Source of the DNA: Prochlorococcus sp. AG-347-I04
Lineage (GTDB): Bacteria; Cyanobacteriota; Cyanobacteriia; PCC-6307; Cyanobiaceae
Length of the DNA: 33,206 nucleotides
Reading direction: 5' to 3'
Assembly (NCBI GenBank): GCA_003281625.1
Contig: QCBL01000014.1
Location: 1 to 33,206 of the forward strand
Position numbers and translations under genes: made by a program. This document shows positions 1 through 5,982 of this stretch, one piece after another (positions within the stretch are counted from its first letter, which is position 1; each line of letters starts with the position of its first letter). Under the pieces are notes generated by a model. It was not told the DNA's origin, did not search any database, and was given only the letters and a program-made list of their open reading frames with translations.

Positions 1-260
1 CATATTTTTGAAGATAAAAATTCTCTAAATGAGTATTTTATAATTTGAATTTTTTTTGGTATTTTTTTTAAAAAACGCCTAAATGCTTTTGGCATGATAA
101 AAATCCATATCAATAATTAATTGATAACAAATAATACTTGGGAATTCAATAAATAATTATCCAAAAATAAGTAAATTAATTATTAAATATGTGAATTGAG
201 CTATGGAAATATATTTGAAGATGAATTATTCTTTAATTAAGCATTAAATACAAAATTAAT
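1..260. other. AT-rich non-coding leader region
   Basis: No convincing gene is visible on either strand. The longest ATG-started frames are under 20 codons. A weak hairpin around positions 65-100 (ATGC and GCAT arms beside an A-run) could end transcription on the minus strand, but no minus-strand gene lies to its right within reach. The gene at the left edge, if any, is outside the window. Confidence 0.6.
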
Positions 261-455
261 ATGGCATTACCAGAACTTATTTATGCTCCTATAGATGGCG
301 GAACAATACATAGATATGAAATTAGTGGTGGCAAGAGAAAATTTTTAAGATTTATAGGTTGTTATTTGGGTCAATGCAATTTCCACAAGAATATTGATGA
401 TGCTATTGATTACATAAAAAATTTGAAAGAATCACAAAAGATACAAAAAACATGA
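261..455 (+). CDS. Conserved-type small hypothetical protein, 64 aa
   Basis: A 64-residue open frame opening with MALPELIYAP. I do not recognise a family. It is soluble, with no signal peptide or membrane segment. It has two Cys (in GCYLGQC, residues 33-39), a basic middle (KRKF) and a predicted C-terminal helix (DDAIDYIKNLKES). There is no good Shine-Dalgarno sequence before the ATG, which is common in this genome. It stands alone, about 160 nt ahead of the Rieske gene. The balanced amino-acid composition, with Pro, Gly and Cys rather than only AT-driven residues, suggests a real gene. A chance frame cannot be excluded at this length. Confidence 0.55.
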   Translation: MALPELIYAPIDGGTIHRYEISGGKRKFLRFIGCYLGQCNFHKNIDDAIDYIKNLKESQKIQKT

Positions 456-612
456 ACTAAAGATACATCGATACGCAGAGACTCAATATTTTTCAATAAC
501 TACATAATTATTGCTACAAATAATAGAGAATTTTCTTTTTATAAGAAATTGATTATTTACTTGGGTTATAGTTCCGAAAGATAAACAGTCATTTAAAAAA
601 AGAAATTAATTT

Positions 613-1935
613 ATGGAAAACAGACAAATTAATTTTTTTAAATCAAAAGACTTTAATACCGTTCTTAAGCCATTTGAAAAAGGAACGGTAGTAAAAATTG
701 ACTCGTTTGATATTAGAGAAAATAAAAATGAATTAAATATAGGTTTATTTGGTTGGTATGCAATTTGCCCTTCTAAAGAACTAAAAAAAAATAAGCTATA
801 TTATTTTTCACTCTATGACGAGCCTCTTGTTCTTTATAGAGATGAAAATGAAAACGTTAGGTGCATTAAAAATATTTGTCCACATAGAGGGGCATCCTTT
901 TTTGGAGGAACATTATCAGATGGAGTTATAACCTGCCCATATCATGGAGCCAAGTTTTCATCTGGAGGAAGTTGCGAAAATCTCGACAGAATAACATGTA
1001 GCCATATAGTTGATAATAACTACGATAACTACGCTAAAAGAATTCATTTATCTCAATACAAAACTTCAGAAAAAAATGGATATATTTTTGTACATTTTTC
1101 TAAAAAATCTGAAACTGATTTAAATAATATAAGTGAAGATACACCTTTGAGTAACTACGAATTATATGAAAATGGTTTTTCACACAAGGATTATGTCTTT
1201 GAGGAGGTATTAGTTGACTTCAAATGTGATTGGTCAAGGATTATTGAAAATCATCTAGACATTCTTCATATCTTTTGGGTTCATGGCGATACAATCCCTG
1301 ATAAAGATGTGAATAAAAACGTACTTGTTAGTTTTAACCAGAAAATTAATATTAATCCCAAATACATTGAAAGTATTTACTATTACAAGAATGAACCTAC
1401 AAGAGAATTTATCCGGATAAAATTCATACCTCCTGGAAGGATATTAATTTACAAAGGCGAACCTTCCTCATCAAGATATTTACAAGTTTTAGACCATATT
1501 CCTCTAGGAAACAACAAAGCAAGAGTAATAGTGAGACACTACAGGAAATTTCTGCAAAATAAAATACTAAATAACATCTTATTATTTAAAGAGACTCAAA
1601 GAAAGATTTTTTATAAGATATTCGATGAAGATTATATGATTTTAAAAACACAAACATTTAATCATGATATGGGATTTATAAGTAAGGATGAAATAAAATT
1701 ATTGGGAGAAGACAGGATAATAAATTATTTTTGGAAGTGGTACAAAAAATCTGAAGATAAAGATGCACCATGGAAAAATATTAACAAAATCCAAAATCTT
1801 GATGTATACGACAAAGTGATATTGAAATATCCTCCTGAGATAAAGAAGTTAGAAATTGCAAACAATATAGATATTATTAGAAAAACATTAGTAAGGTTTG
1901 TTACTCCGCTTATATTTTTTATGTTAATAATATAA
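613..1935 (+). CDS. Rieske [2Fe-2S] oxygenase, PaO/Lls1-like
   Basis: A 440-aa Rieske non-haem iron oxygenase of the plastid/cyanobacterial group that includes pheophorbide a oxygenase, Tic55 and Lls1 (cell-death suppressor). The Rieske cluster motif is visible as C89-P-H91 and C108-P-Y-H111. The mononuclear iron site follows as N213-x2-D216-x2-H219-x4-H224, an exact match to the family pattern. The last 16 residues are hydrophobic (FVTPLIFFMLII) and probably anchor the protein to the thylakoid or plasma membrane, as in PaO relatives. The substrate cannot be read from sequence; a chlorophyll-type or other hydrophobic ring compound is possible by analogy. Electrons would come from ferredoxin. 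It ends 3 nt before a small membrane-peptide frame and may share a transcript with the following ABC ATPase. Confidence 0.88.
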   Translation: MENRQINFFKSKDFNTVLKPFEKGTVVKIDSFDIRENKNELNIGLFGWYAICPSKELKKNKLYYFSLYDEPLVLYRDENENVRCIKNICPHRGASFFGGTLSDGVITCPYHGAKFSSGGSCENLDRITCSHIVDNNYDNYAKRIHLSQYKTSEKNGYIFVHFSKKSETDLNNISEDTPLSNYELYENGFSHKDYVFEEVLVDFKCDWSRIIENHLDILHIFWVHGDTIPDKDVNKNVLVSFNQKININPKYIESIYYYKNEPTREFIRIKFIPPGRILIYKGEPSSSRYLQVLDHIPLGNNKARVIVRHYRKFLQNKILNNILLFKETQRKIFYKIFDEDYMILKTQTFNHDMGFISKDEIKLLGEDRIINYFWKWYKKSEDKDAPWKNINKIQNLDVYDKVILKYPPEIKKLEIANNIDIIRKTLVRFVTPLIFFMLII

Positions 1936-1938
1936 TTT

Positions 1939-2040
1939 ATGAAGAAAGTAAATAGACCTTCATGGTTGAATTGGCTTTATCTTTTTATATTTATTTTAAG
2001 CTCGATTCAATTGATTATATTTTGGAGTAATAAGTTTTAG
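1939..2040 (+). CDS. 33-aa single-pass membrane micropeptide
   Basis: A short frame of 33 codons plus stop that begins 3 nt after the Rieske stop. Its TAG stop overlaps the GTG start of the next gene (TAGTG), so it is placed for translational coupling. The peptide has a basic N-terminus (MKKVNRPSW), then one hydrophobic stretch (WLYLFIFILSSIQLIIFW) and a short polar tail (SNKF). This follows the positive-inside rule for one membrane segment. No ribosome-binding site is evident. The product could be a small membrane partner of the ABC ATPase, which has no recognisable permease nearby. At this size in AT-rich DNA a chance frame is possible. The tight junctions on both sides are the main support. 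Confidence 0.5.
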   Translation: MKKVNRPSWLNWLYLFIFILSSIQLIIFWSNKF

Positions 2041-2828
2041 TGTTAAATAAATTTTGGTTAGAGGCAAAAAATATAAATTGTTTTAAAAATGGCTTTAGAG
2101 TAATTAAAGATTTAAATTTAAAGATAGCGTATTCAGAGAATGTAATATTAATAGGACCAAATGGTTCGGGTAAATCATCCTTAATTGAAATAATTAATAG
2201 AAACATTTATCCAGTAGTAGCTAATGAATCGAAACTGAAGATATTTGACAAAGAACTTATAAATTTATGGGAACTAAGAAATAAAATAAGTACCGTAAAT
2301 AATGAAATAAAAAATAGAATAAATCCAAATTTACAAGTTTTTGATTTAATTTTAAGTGGACTATATGGAACATATTGTTATGTAAAAAATAAATCTGAAA
2401 GAGATTCTTATAAGGTTGAAAAAATCATGAAGAAAATGAATATATCTAATTTATCAAAAAAGAATTTTTCCTATTTATCAGACGGAGAAAAACAAATTTC
2501 TCTCATTGCAAGAGCATTAATCAAAAAACCGAAAATACTAATTCTAGATGAACCAATTGCAAATTTAGATTATAAATCAAAGTTTTTTGTAATTGATAAG
2601 GTTAATGAATTATCAAAATTAAATACTAAAATTTTATGCGTCACTCATGATATTTCAACAATTACAAAAATTTATGATCGGGTAATAATGCTAAAAGATG
2701 GCAAAATAATCGCTGATGGAGATCAAAAAAAGGTCATAAATAGCGAAAATCTTAATAAGTTATTTGGTATTCAAGTAGAAGTAACTAATAAAAATGGCCT
2801 TTGGAATATAAACAGATTATCTAAATAA
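2040..2828 (+). CDS. ABC ATPase, ModF/YlmA-like
   Basis: A 262-aa single nucleotide-binding domain. Walker A is GPNGSGKSS, the signature loop is LSDGEKQ (a variant of LSGGQ), Walker B is ILILDEP, and the switch His is in VTHD. The segment before the signature (DLILSGLYGTYCY) resembles the ModF/YlmA group of ABC ATPases, many of which have no known permease partner. The GTG start overlaps the stop of the 33-aa membrane peptide by one base. The next gene is on the other strand and overlaps the end of this one by 8 nt. No permease or substrate-binding gene is present in the window. Either it pairs with components elsewhere, or it acts as a soluble ATPase. The substrate is unknown. Confidence 0.8.
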   Translation: MLNKFWLEAKNINCFKNGFRVIKDLNLKIAYSENVILIGPNGSGKSSLIEIINRNIYPVVANESKLKIFDKELINLWELRNKISTVNNEIKNRINPNLQVFDLILSGLYGTYCYVKNKSERDSYKVEKIMKKMNISNLSKKNFSYLSDGEKQISLIARALIKKPKILILDEPIANLDYKSKFFVIDKVNELSKLNTKILCVTHDISTITKIYDRVIMLKDGKIIADGDQKKVINSENLNKLFGIQVEVTNKNGLWNINRLSK

Positions 2829-3009
2829 TAATTATGATAATAGCTATCGCAATAGCTAGAAATACTAATTTTTTATTTTTTAAAAACGAAGAGGATTTAT
2901 TTTTAAATGAAGAAGATCCACATTTAGAACATACAATCTTACCTCCTAAAGATCGATCAGAGACGAATGAAGAACTTCCACAATTAAAACAAACTCTATT
3001 TACGCTCAT
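2821..3009 (-). CDS. Tail-anchored zinc-ribbon membrane protein, 62 aa
   Basis: A small protein with two CxxC pairs: CFNCGSSSF (from C7) and CSKCGSSSF (from C27). Each pair is followed by the same GSSSF block, as in an internally duplicated zinc knuckle that binds one Zn. A basic linker (KNKK) leads to a C-terminal hydrophobic segment of Ala and Ile ending in six Ile, which looks like a tail anchor with the zinc ribbon in the cytoplasm. It is transcribed divergently from the CRP-type regulator across a 153-nt region holding two Fur-like boxes, so it may share that control. It converges on and overlaps the ABC ATPase by 8 nt. Function unknown. Confidence 0.72.
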   Translation of the reverse strand: MSVNRVCFNCGSSSFVSDRSLGGKIVCSKCGSSSFKNKSSSFLKNKKLVFLAIAIAIIIIII

Positions 3010-3086
3010 CTAAAATAAAGTAATTAGCAACCCTATCTAAATTATATTCCTAAATACTATGTAAAGAAAAACTTCATTAAATTGAT

Positions 3087-3105
3087 GATAATGAGAATCT
3101 ATTGC
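3087..3105 (+). promoter_or_regulatory. Fur-box-like site A
   Basis: GATAATGAGAATCTATTGC matches the classical 19-bp Fur consensus GATAATGATAATCATTATC at 14 of 19 positions, including the first eight. It overlaps the candidate -35 element (3102-3107) of the regulator gene. Its first 12 bases recur exactly as an inverted copy inside site B (3139-3150). Placement on the -35 suggests repression when iron is plentiful. Confidence 0.6.
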
Positions 3106-3130
3106 AATAATTATATTTTTAGTGCATAAT
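3102..3130 (+). promoter_or_regulatory. Candidate sigma-70 promoter for the CRP-type regulator
   Basis: TTGCAA at 3102-3107, a 17-bp spacer, and CATAAT at 3125-3130. This predicts a start of transcription near 3137 and a leader of about 26 nt before the ATG at 3163. Both elements are within two mismatches of consensus, and the spacing is ideal. Fur-like sites A and B sit over the -35 and the predicted start. Confidence 0.5.
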
Positions 3131-3131
3131 T

Positions 3132-3150
3132 GATAATAATTCTCATTATC
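3132..3150 (-). promoter_or_regulatory. Fur-box-like site B (17/19 to consensus)
   Basis: Read on the minus strand, GATAATGAGAATTATTATC matches the 19-bp Fur consensus at 17 of 19 positions, the best match in the window. It covers the predicted transcription start of the regulator gene and ends 12 nt before its ATG. Together with site A it brackets the promoter, a typical layout for Fur repression of an iron-starvation gene. Confidence 0.68.
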
Positions 3151-3162
3151 ATATTTAAATTA

Positions 3163-3750
3163 ATGAATTTCCATAGCTATGGAGAATCTCCGTCAAAGTT
3201 AGTAAGGATAATAACTGGACAATCAGTATTAATAGATCCTTCATCAAGACCAAAAGGGACATGTCTAGAAGTAGAAAGTGGAATTGCTAGAGTGTATTGC
3301 CCTTGTGAAGAAACTGAAGGAATGACACTCGCTTTTTTGCAATCAGGAGATCAATTAAGAACGGACCTTTTGTGTAGCGAGGGTGTCTGTGTTGAAGCAC
3401 TAACAGATTTGTCGTTTCACAGCAATGTGAATATTGATGAGAATATTGGTTACGATGCAGTAAATGAATGGACTTTGCAACTCCTTAGAATTAGACACTT
3501 AGGAAATGCAGAACATCGATTAAAAGCGTTGTTTTCAATACTAGTAAATCGTCTAGGAAGAAGATGTGGTCAATGGTGTGAGTTACCTTTTAGGTTGACT
3601 CATGAAAGGATTGGTGAATTAATCGGTTCTACACGAGTAACATCTACAAGATTAATTTCTAAATTAAGATCGTCTGAATTATTAATAGCTCCTATTGGAA
3701 CCCAAACAGTCAGTGTTGCTCCTTCTTTTATTGAAACATCGCCGCTATAA
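3163..3750 (+). CDS. Cys-rich CRP/FNR-family transcription regulator
   Basis: A 195-aa regulator of the CRP/FNR/NtcA superfamily. The N-terminal part (about 15-95) is a cupin-like sensor with a segment resembling NtcA (GMTLAFLQSGDQLR). Residues 96-125 form the dimer helix. The C-terminal winged helix-turn-helix carries LTHERIGELIGSTRVTSTR. I place the start at the ATG at 3163. An in-frame TTG at 3130 would add only Ile-rich residues encoded by the Fur-like box. Seven Cys (34, 46, 48, 71, 76, 135, 139) in three close pairs are unusual and hint at an iron-sulfur or redox sensor. The cAMP-binding Arg/Ser cassette of CRP is not evident. Neighbours include ferritin, and the promoter is bracketed by Fur-like sites. 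Confidence 0.85.
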   Translation: MNFHSYGESPSKLVRIITGQSVLIDPSSRPKGTCLEVESGIARVYCPCEETEGMTLAFLQSGDQLRTDLLCSEGVCVEALTDLSFHSNVNIDENIGYDAVNEWTLQLLRIRHLGNAEHRLKALFSILVNRLGRRCGQWCELPFRLTHERIGELIGSTRVTSTRLISKLRSSELLIAPIGTQTVSVAPSFIETSPL

Positions 3751-3754
3751 AAAT

Positions 3755-4045
3755 ATGAAAGAATCACAATCACTTACTAACAACTTGTTAATGGAAGTTG
3801 ATGTTTTATCGAATAGACTCAGAAATATCAGGCAATCCTACAAAACCACAGAAAACAAAGCATTAAGGGGAAGGTTATTTTCTGAAAACAAAAATATTTA
3901 TAAAAGAGTTAATGAGATTTATAAAATAGCTAAGCTCTTAAATAAAAATAATACTGAGAAAATTAACTTTTCTAATTTACTTGTTGAAATAACCAAAAGA
4001 ACATTGAATGAAAATAAATTTGAAACTAATCTATTTTTTCTTTAA
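3755..4045 (+). CDS. Small coiled-coil hypothetical protein, 96 aa
   Basis: The ATG at 3755 lies 4 nt after the regulator stop, so the two are probably co-transcribed. A longer in-frame version would overlap the regulator and add a Leu-rich chance sequence. The protein is almost all helical and highly charged. Heptad-like spacing is seen in LTNNLLMEVDVLSNRLRNIR and in VNEIYKIAKLL, so it probably forms a coiled-coil dimer. There is no signal peptide, metal motif or recognised family. Its 3' end overlaps the convergent ferritin gene by 15 nt. Being the second gene behind a Fur-like promoter next to ferritin suggests a role in iron response, but this is only context. Confidence 0.65.
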   Translation: MKESQSLTNNLLMEVDVLSNRLRNIRQSYKTTENKALRGRLFSENKNIYKRVNEIYKIAKLLNKNNTEKINFSNLLVEITKRTLNENKFETNLFFL

Positions 4046-4585
4046 ATCGCTATCTATCAATAAGATTGCGGAAGGCTGATTAGAAGCAAACTTTACTTTG
4101 CCCAGTATGTTTGCGAATTCATCTTCTGATTTAGTTTGCGCCTCAATGATTGGATCTAAAAATACGTTGGTTCTTGTATCTGAAATCCTTTCTGAAATAG
4201 AATAAAGTTGTTGCAGAGATGAAGTTAAATCAGCTTCCATGTTGAAAGAATAAGAAATTAGGTCCTCTATTGAATCCCATGTTTGGACTGGTGCAGGAAT
4301 TTCCTCTAATTTTACGCTTTGTCCTCTTGCGATTAGGTAATCTGCAAATTTTTGAGCATGTTCCATTTCACCTTGTGATTCACTTAGAAAATGAGACGCA
4401 AATCCATTTAAATCACGTTCTTGAAACCAGAGGTATATAGAAAAATATTGAACATTTGCATATCTTTCCATTGTTAAATGTTCAAAAATATTATCTAATA
4501 AAGTTTTGTCAATTGGCTGTGCGACAGCTCTTCCAGATGGACCAAAATTAATTAATTTCTTTAACTTTAGATTATTTTCTTTCAT
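4031..4585 (-). CDS. Ferritin (non-haem, prokaryotic type)
   Basis: A 184-aa ferritin that stores iron as a 24-subunit cage after oxidising Fe(II). The four-helix core carries ferroxidase-site residues: E40 in LTMERYANVQYFSIYLWF, E73 and H76 in QGEMEHAQKF, E117 in FNMEADL, and the fourth-helix E148/Q150/E154 region (IIEAQTKSEDEF). The N-terminal 24 residues extend beyond typical bacterial FtnA. The haem-ligand Met of bacterioferritin (helix B) is not seen, so FtnA-type is preferred. It is divergent from the 40-aa Cys-rich peptide, with a Fur-like site about 85 nt upstream, and convergent with the coiled-coil gene (15-nt overlap). In Prochlorococcus, ferritin next to a CRP-type gene is a familiar arrangement, from memory. 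Confidence 0.93.
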   Translation of the reverse strand: MKENNLKLKKLINFGPSGRAVAQPIDKTLLDNIFEHLTMERYANVQYFSIYLWFQERDLNGFASHFLSESQGEMEHAQKFADYLIARGQSVKLEEIPAPVQTWDSIEDLISYSFNMEADLTSSLQQLYSISERISDTRTNVFLDPIIEAQTKSEDEFANILGKVKFASNQPSAILLIDSDLKKK

Positions 4586-4669
4586 TGATATGTAAGAAAC
4601 TAATTAAATAATACAACATTTTGTATAAATTAGTAATTAATTAATCATTTAAATTAAATTAAATAATAT

Positions 4670-4688
4670 GATAATGAAAATCAATCTC
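4670..4688 (+). promoter_or_regulatory. Fur-box-like site C in the ferritin / micropeptide divergent promoter
   Basis: GATAATGAAAATCAATCTC matches the 19-bp Fur consensus at 16 of 19 positions. It overlaps a candidate -10 (TATGAT, 4667-4672) reading toward the 40-aa Cys-rich frame and its predicted start near 4680, only 10 nt before that frame's ATG. For ferritin, on the other strand, it lies about 85 nt upstream. No clear -35 element was found for either direction. Confidence 0.62.
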
Positions 4689-4698
4689 AATACTATAA

Positions 4699-4821
4699 AT
4701 GAATTTACAGTACAGATTTTCTGAACTGCTATTAACTAATAAAATATATAACAGTAAAAAAAAGAAATGTAAAAAGAAAAAATGCTCTAATTGGAAAGGT
4801 GGCAAGTGTAATTGCCTATAA
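4699..4821 (+). CDS. Putative 40-aa Lys/Cys-rich micropeptide, Fur-associated
   Basis: A complete ATG-to-TAA frame of 40 codons. The N-terminal half (MNLQYRFSELLLTNK) is ordinary. It is followed by a poly-Lys tract interrupted by Cys, then SNWKGG and a CNC ending. Cys 24, 29, 37 and 39 give the pattern C-x4-C-x7-C-x-C, with ten Lys between 20 and 36, suggesting a small metal-binding or nucleic-acid-binding peptide. The C-terminal coding stretch is richer in G and C than the flanking DNA. A Fur-like site and a possible -10 lie directly upstream. The frame ends 7 nt short of the convergent futC-like gene. I know no named family. A chance frame of this length in AT-rich DNA has a probability of a few per cent, so the assignment is tentative. 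Confidence 0.5.
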   Translation: MNLQYRFSELLLTNKIYNSKKKKCKKKKCSNWKGGKCNCL

Positions 4822-4828
4822 ATAAATT

Positions 4829-5905
4829 CTATATATATTCCTTATATGCTCCAGGATATAAAAAATAATAACTATTTTTATTAATAAAAAGAGAACATTT
4901 ATCGCCATTATTAAGGAGATTATTAATATCAGTTCTAACCCTTAATATGTTTCCATTAATAGATACTTTATATATAAGAAATTCTCCAAGAAATTCTTTA
5001 GATATAACAATCGCTTCACCAGATTCTGATCGTTTAATTGAAATAAATTTAGGAGAAATTGACATACTTTTAATATTTGCATTTTGTAAAACCCCTGAAC
5101 TATTTATTTCACCTAAACAAGACATATATGAATTACCATTTTTTTGAAGATTAATAATATTATTACCCAAAATAAAACTACTAACAAATAGGGTCTTGGG
5201 ATTGTTTAGAAGGTTAATTGGTGTATCAATTTGATGTATTTTTCCTTCATTCATGACGGCAACTTTATCGCAAATTGACATTGCCTCTTCCGGATCATGA
5301 GTAACCATCAATCCACTTGCATTACAACCTTTTAGGATATTTGGGAGTTCACTTCTCAATTTTAGTTTGACATGCATATCAAGACTACAAAATGGTTCAT
5401 CTAATAAAATAAAGTTAGTACCAGGAGCAAGAGCTCTCGCAATTGCTAGTCTTTGTTTTTGGCCTCCAGATAATTCATGTGGGTATCTTCCAATAAAACT
5501 ATCAAGACCTACAACATTTAATAAATAGTCAACTCTAGATCTATCTTTTTTGTTTTTTAAACCAAAAATTACATTTTCCAAAACAGTTAAGTGAGGGAAC
5601 AGTGCATAGTCTTGAAAAACCATACCAATATTTCTTTTCTCTGGACTAAGAATTTTTTTTCCACTTGAAATTACCTTATCATTTAGAGAAATTCTCCCTC
5701 TAGAGGGATATTCGAACCCAGCGATTAATCTTAAAAGAGTAGTTTTTCCGCAACCAGAAGGACCAAGCAACCCTAACAATTCGCCATTTTCAATTTTCAG
5801 GTTAATTGCGTTTAATATCCAATTTGAACATTCTTGCTTATCATATTTATGATGCAAATCATCAATTATTAATGCATCATTTTTCACTAAGTTCTTTTTA
5901 TTCAA
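4829..5905 (-). CDS. futC: ABC transporter ATPase, Fe(III) FutC/FbpC-type
   Basis: A 358-aa importer ATPase with a C-terminal TOBE-like regulatory domain. Walker A is GPSGCGKTT (48-56), the Q-loop is in MVFQDYALFPH, the signature is LSGGQKQR (145-152), Walker B is FILLDE (165-170), and the switch is H203. Full length and the LFPHLTVLENV segment fit the polyamine/sulfate/iron family. The residues and the neighbourhood of ferritin and Fur-like sites favour ferric iron, that is FutC working with FutA and FutB. Neither FutA nor FutB is in the window, so the ATPase is orphaned here. It is transcribed divergently from nth across 77 nt holding a 16-bp palindrome, with no Fur-like box seen. A sulfate, molybdate or spermidine role remains possible. 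Confidence 0.78.
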   Translation of the reverse strand: MNKKNLVKNDALIIDDLHHKYDKQECSNWILNAINLKIENGELLGLLGPSGCGKTTLLRLIAGFEYPSRGRISLNDKVISSGKKILSPEKRNIGMVFQDYALFPHLTVLENVIFGLKNKKDRSRVDYLLNVVGLDSFIGRYPHELSGGQKQRLAIARALAPGTNFILLDEPFCSLDMHVKLKLRSELPNILKGCNASGLMVTHDPEEAMSICDKVAVMNEGKIHQIDTPINLLNNPKTLFVSSFILGNNIINLQKNGNSYMSCLGEINSSGVLQNANIKSMSISPKFISIKRSESGEAIVISKEFLGEFLIYKVSINGNILRVRTDINNLLNNGDKCSLFINKNSYYFLYPGAYKEYI

Positions 5906-5946
5906 ATATATTAAGTTAGCAGAAAATATTCACCTAAAATATACCT

Positions 5947-5962
5947 TGTATAATTTTATACA
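5947..5962. promoter_or_regulatory. 16-bp palindrome between futC-like gene and nth
   Basis: TGTATAATTTTATACA is a perfect 7-bp inverted repeat with a 2-bp centre. It contains an ideal -10 hexamer (TATAAT, 5949-5954) reading toward nth and TATAAA reading toward the ABC gene. It could be two back-to-back -10 elements or a dimeric operator. No good -35 is seen on the plus side. Confidence 0.45.
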
Positions 5963-5982
5963 CCTTTTAATTTTAAAGTTTA

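Noticed and set aside
1..240. Similar stretches near 2-30 and 211-238 (both with TTTGAAGAT followed by a CT-containing AT-rich run)
   Set aside because: Only nine bases match exactly and the rest needs gaps; AT-rich DNA gives such likeness by chance.
3130..3162. Upstream TTG start extending the CRP-type regulator by 11 residues
   Set aside because: The added residues are an Ile-rich reading of the Fur-like box, and the predicted transcription start lies inside this segment.
3695..3754. Upstream ATG extending the coiled-coil protein into the regulator gene
   Set aside because: It overlaps the regulator coding end in another frame and encodes a Leu run; the ATG at 3755 directly after the regulator stop is more natural.
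4947..5147. 66-codon plus-strand frame inside the futC-like gene
   Set aside because: Antisense to a well-supported gene, with no family features or promoter.
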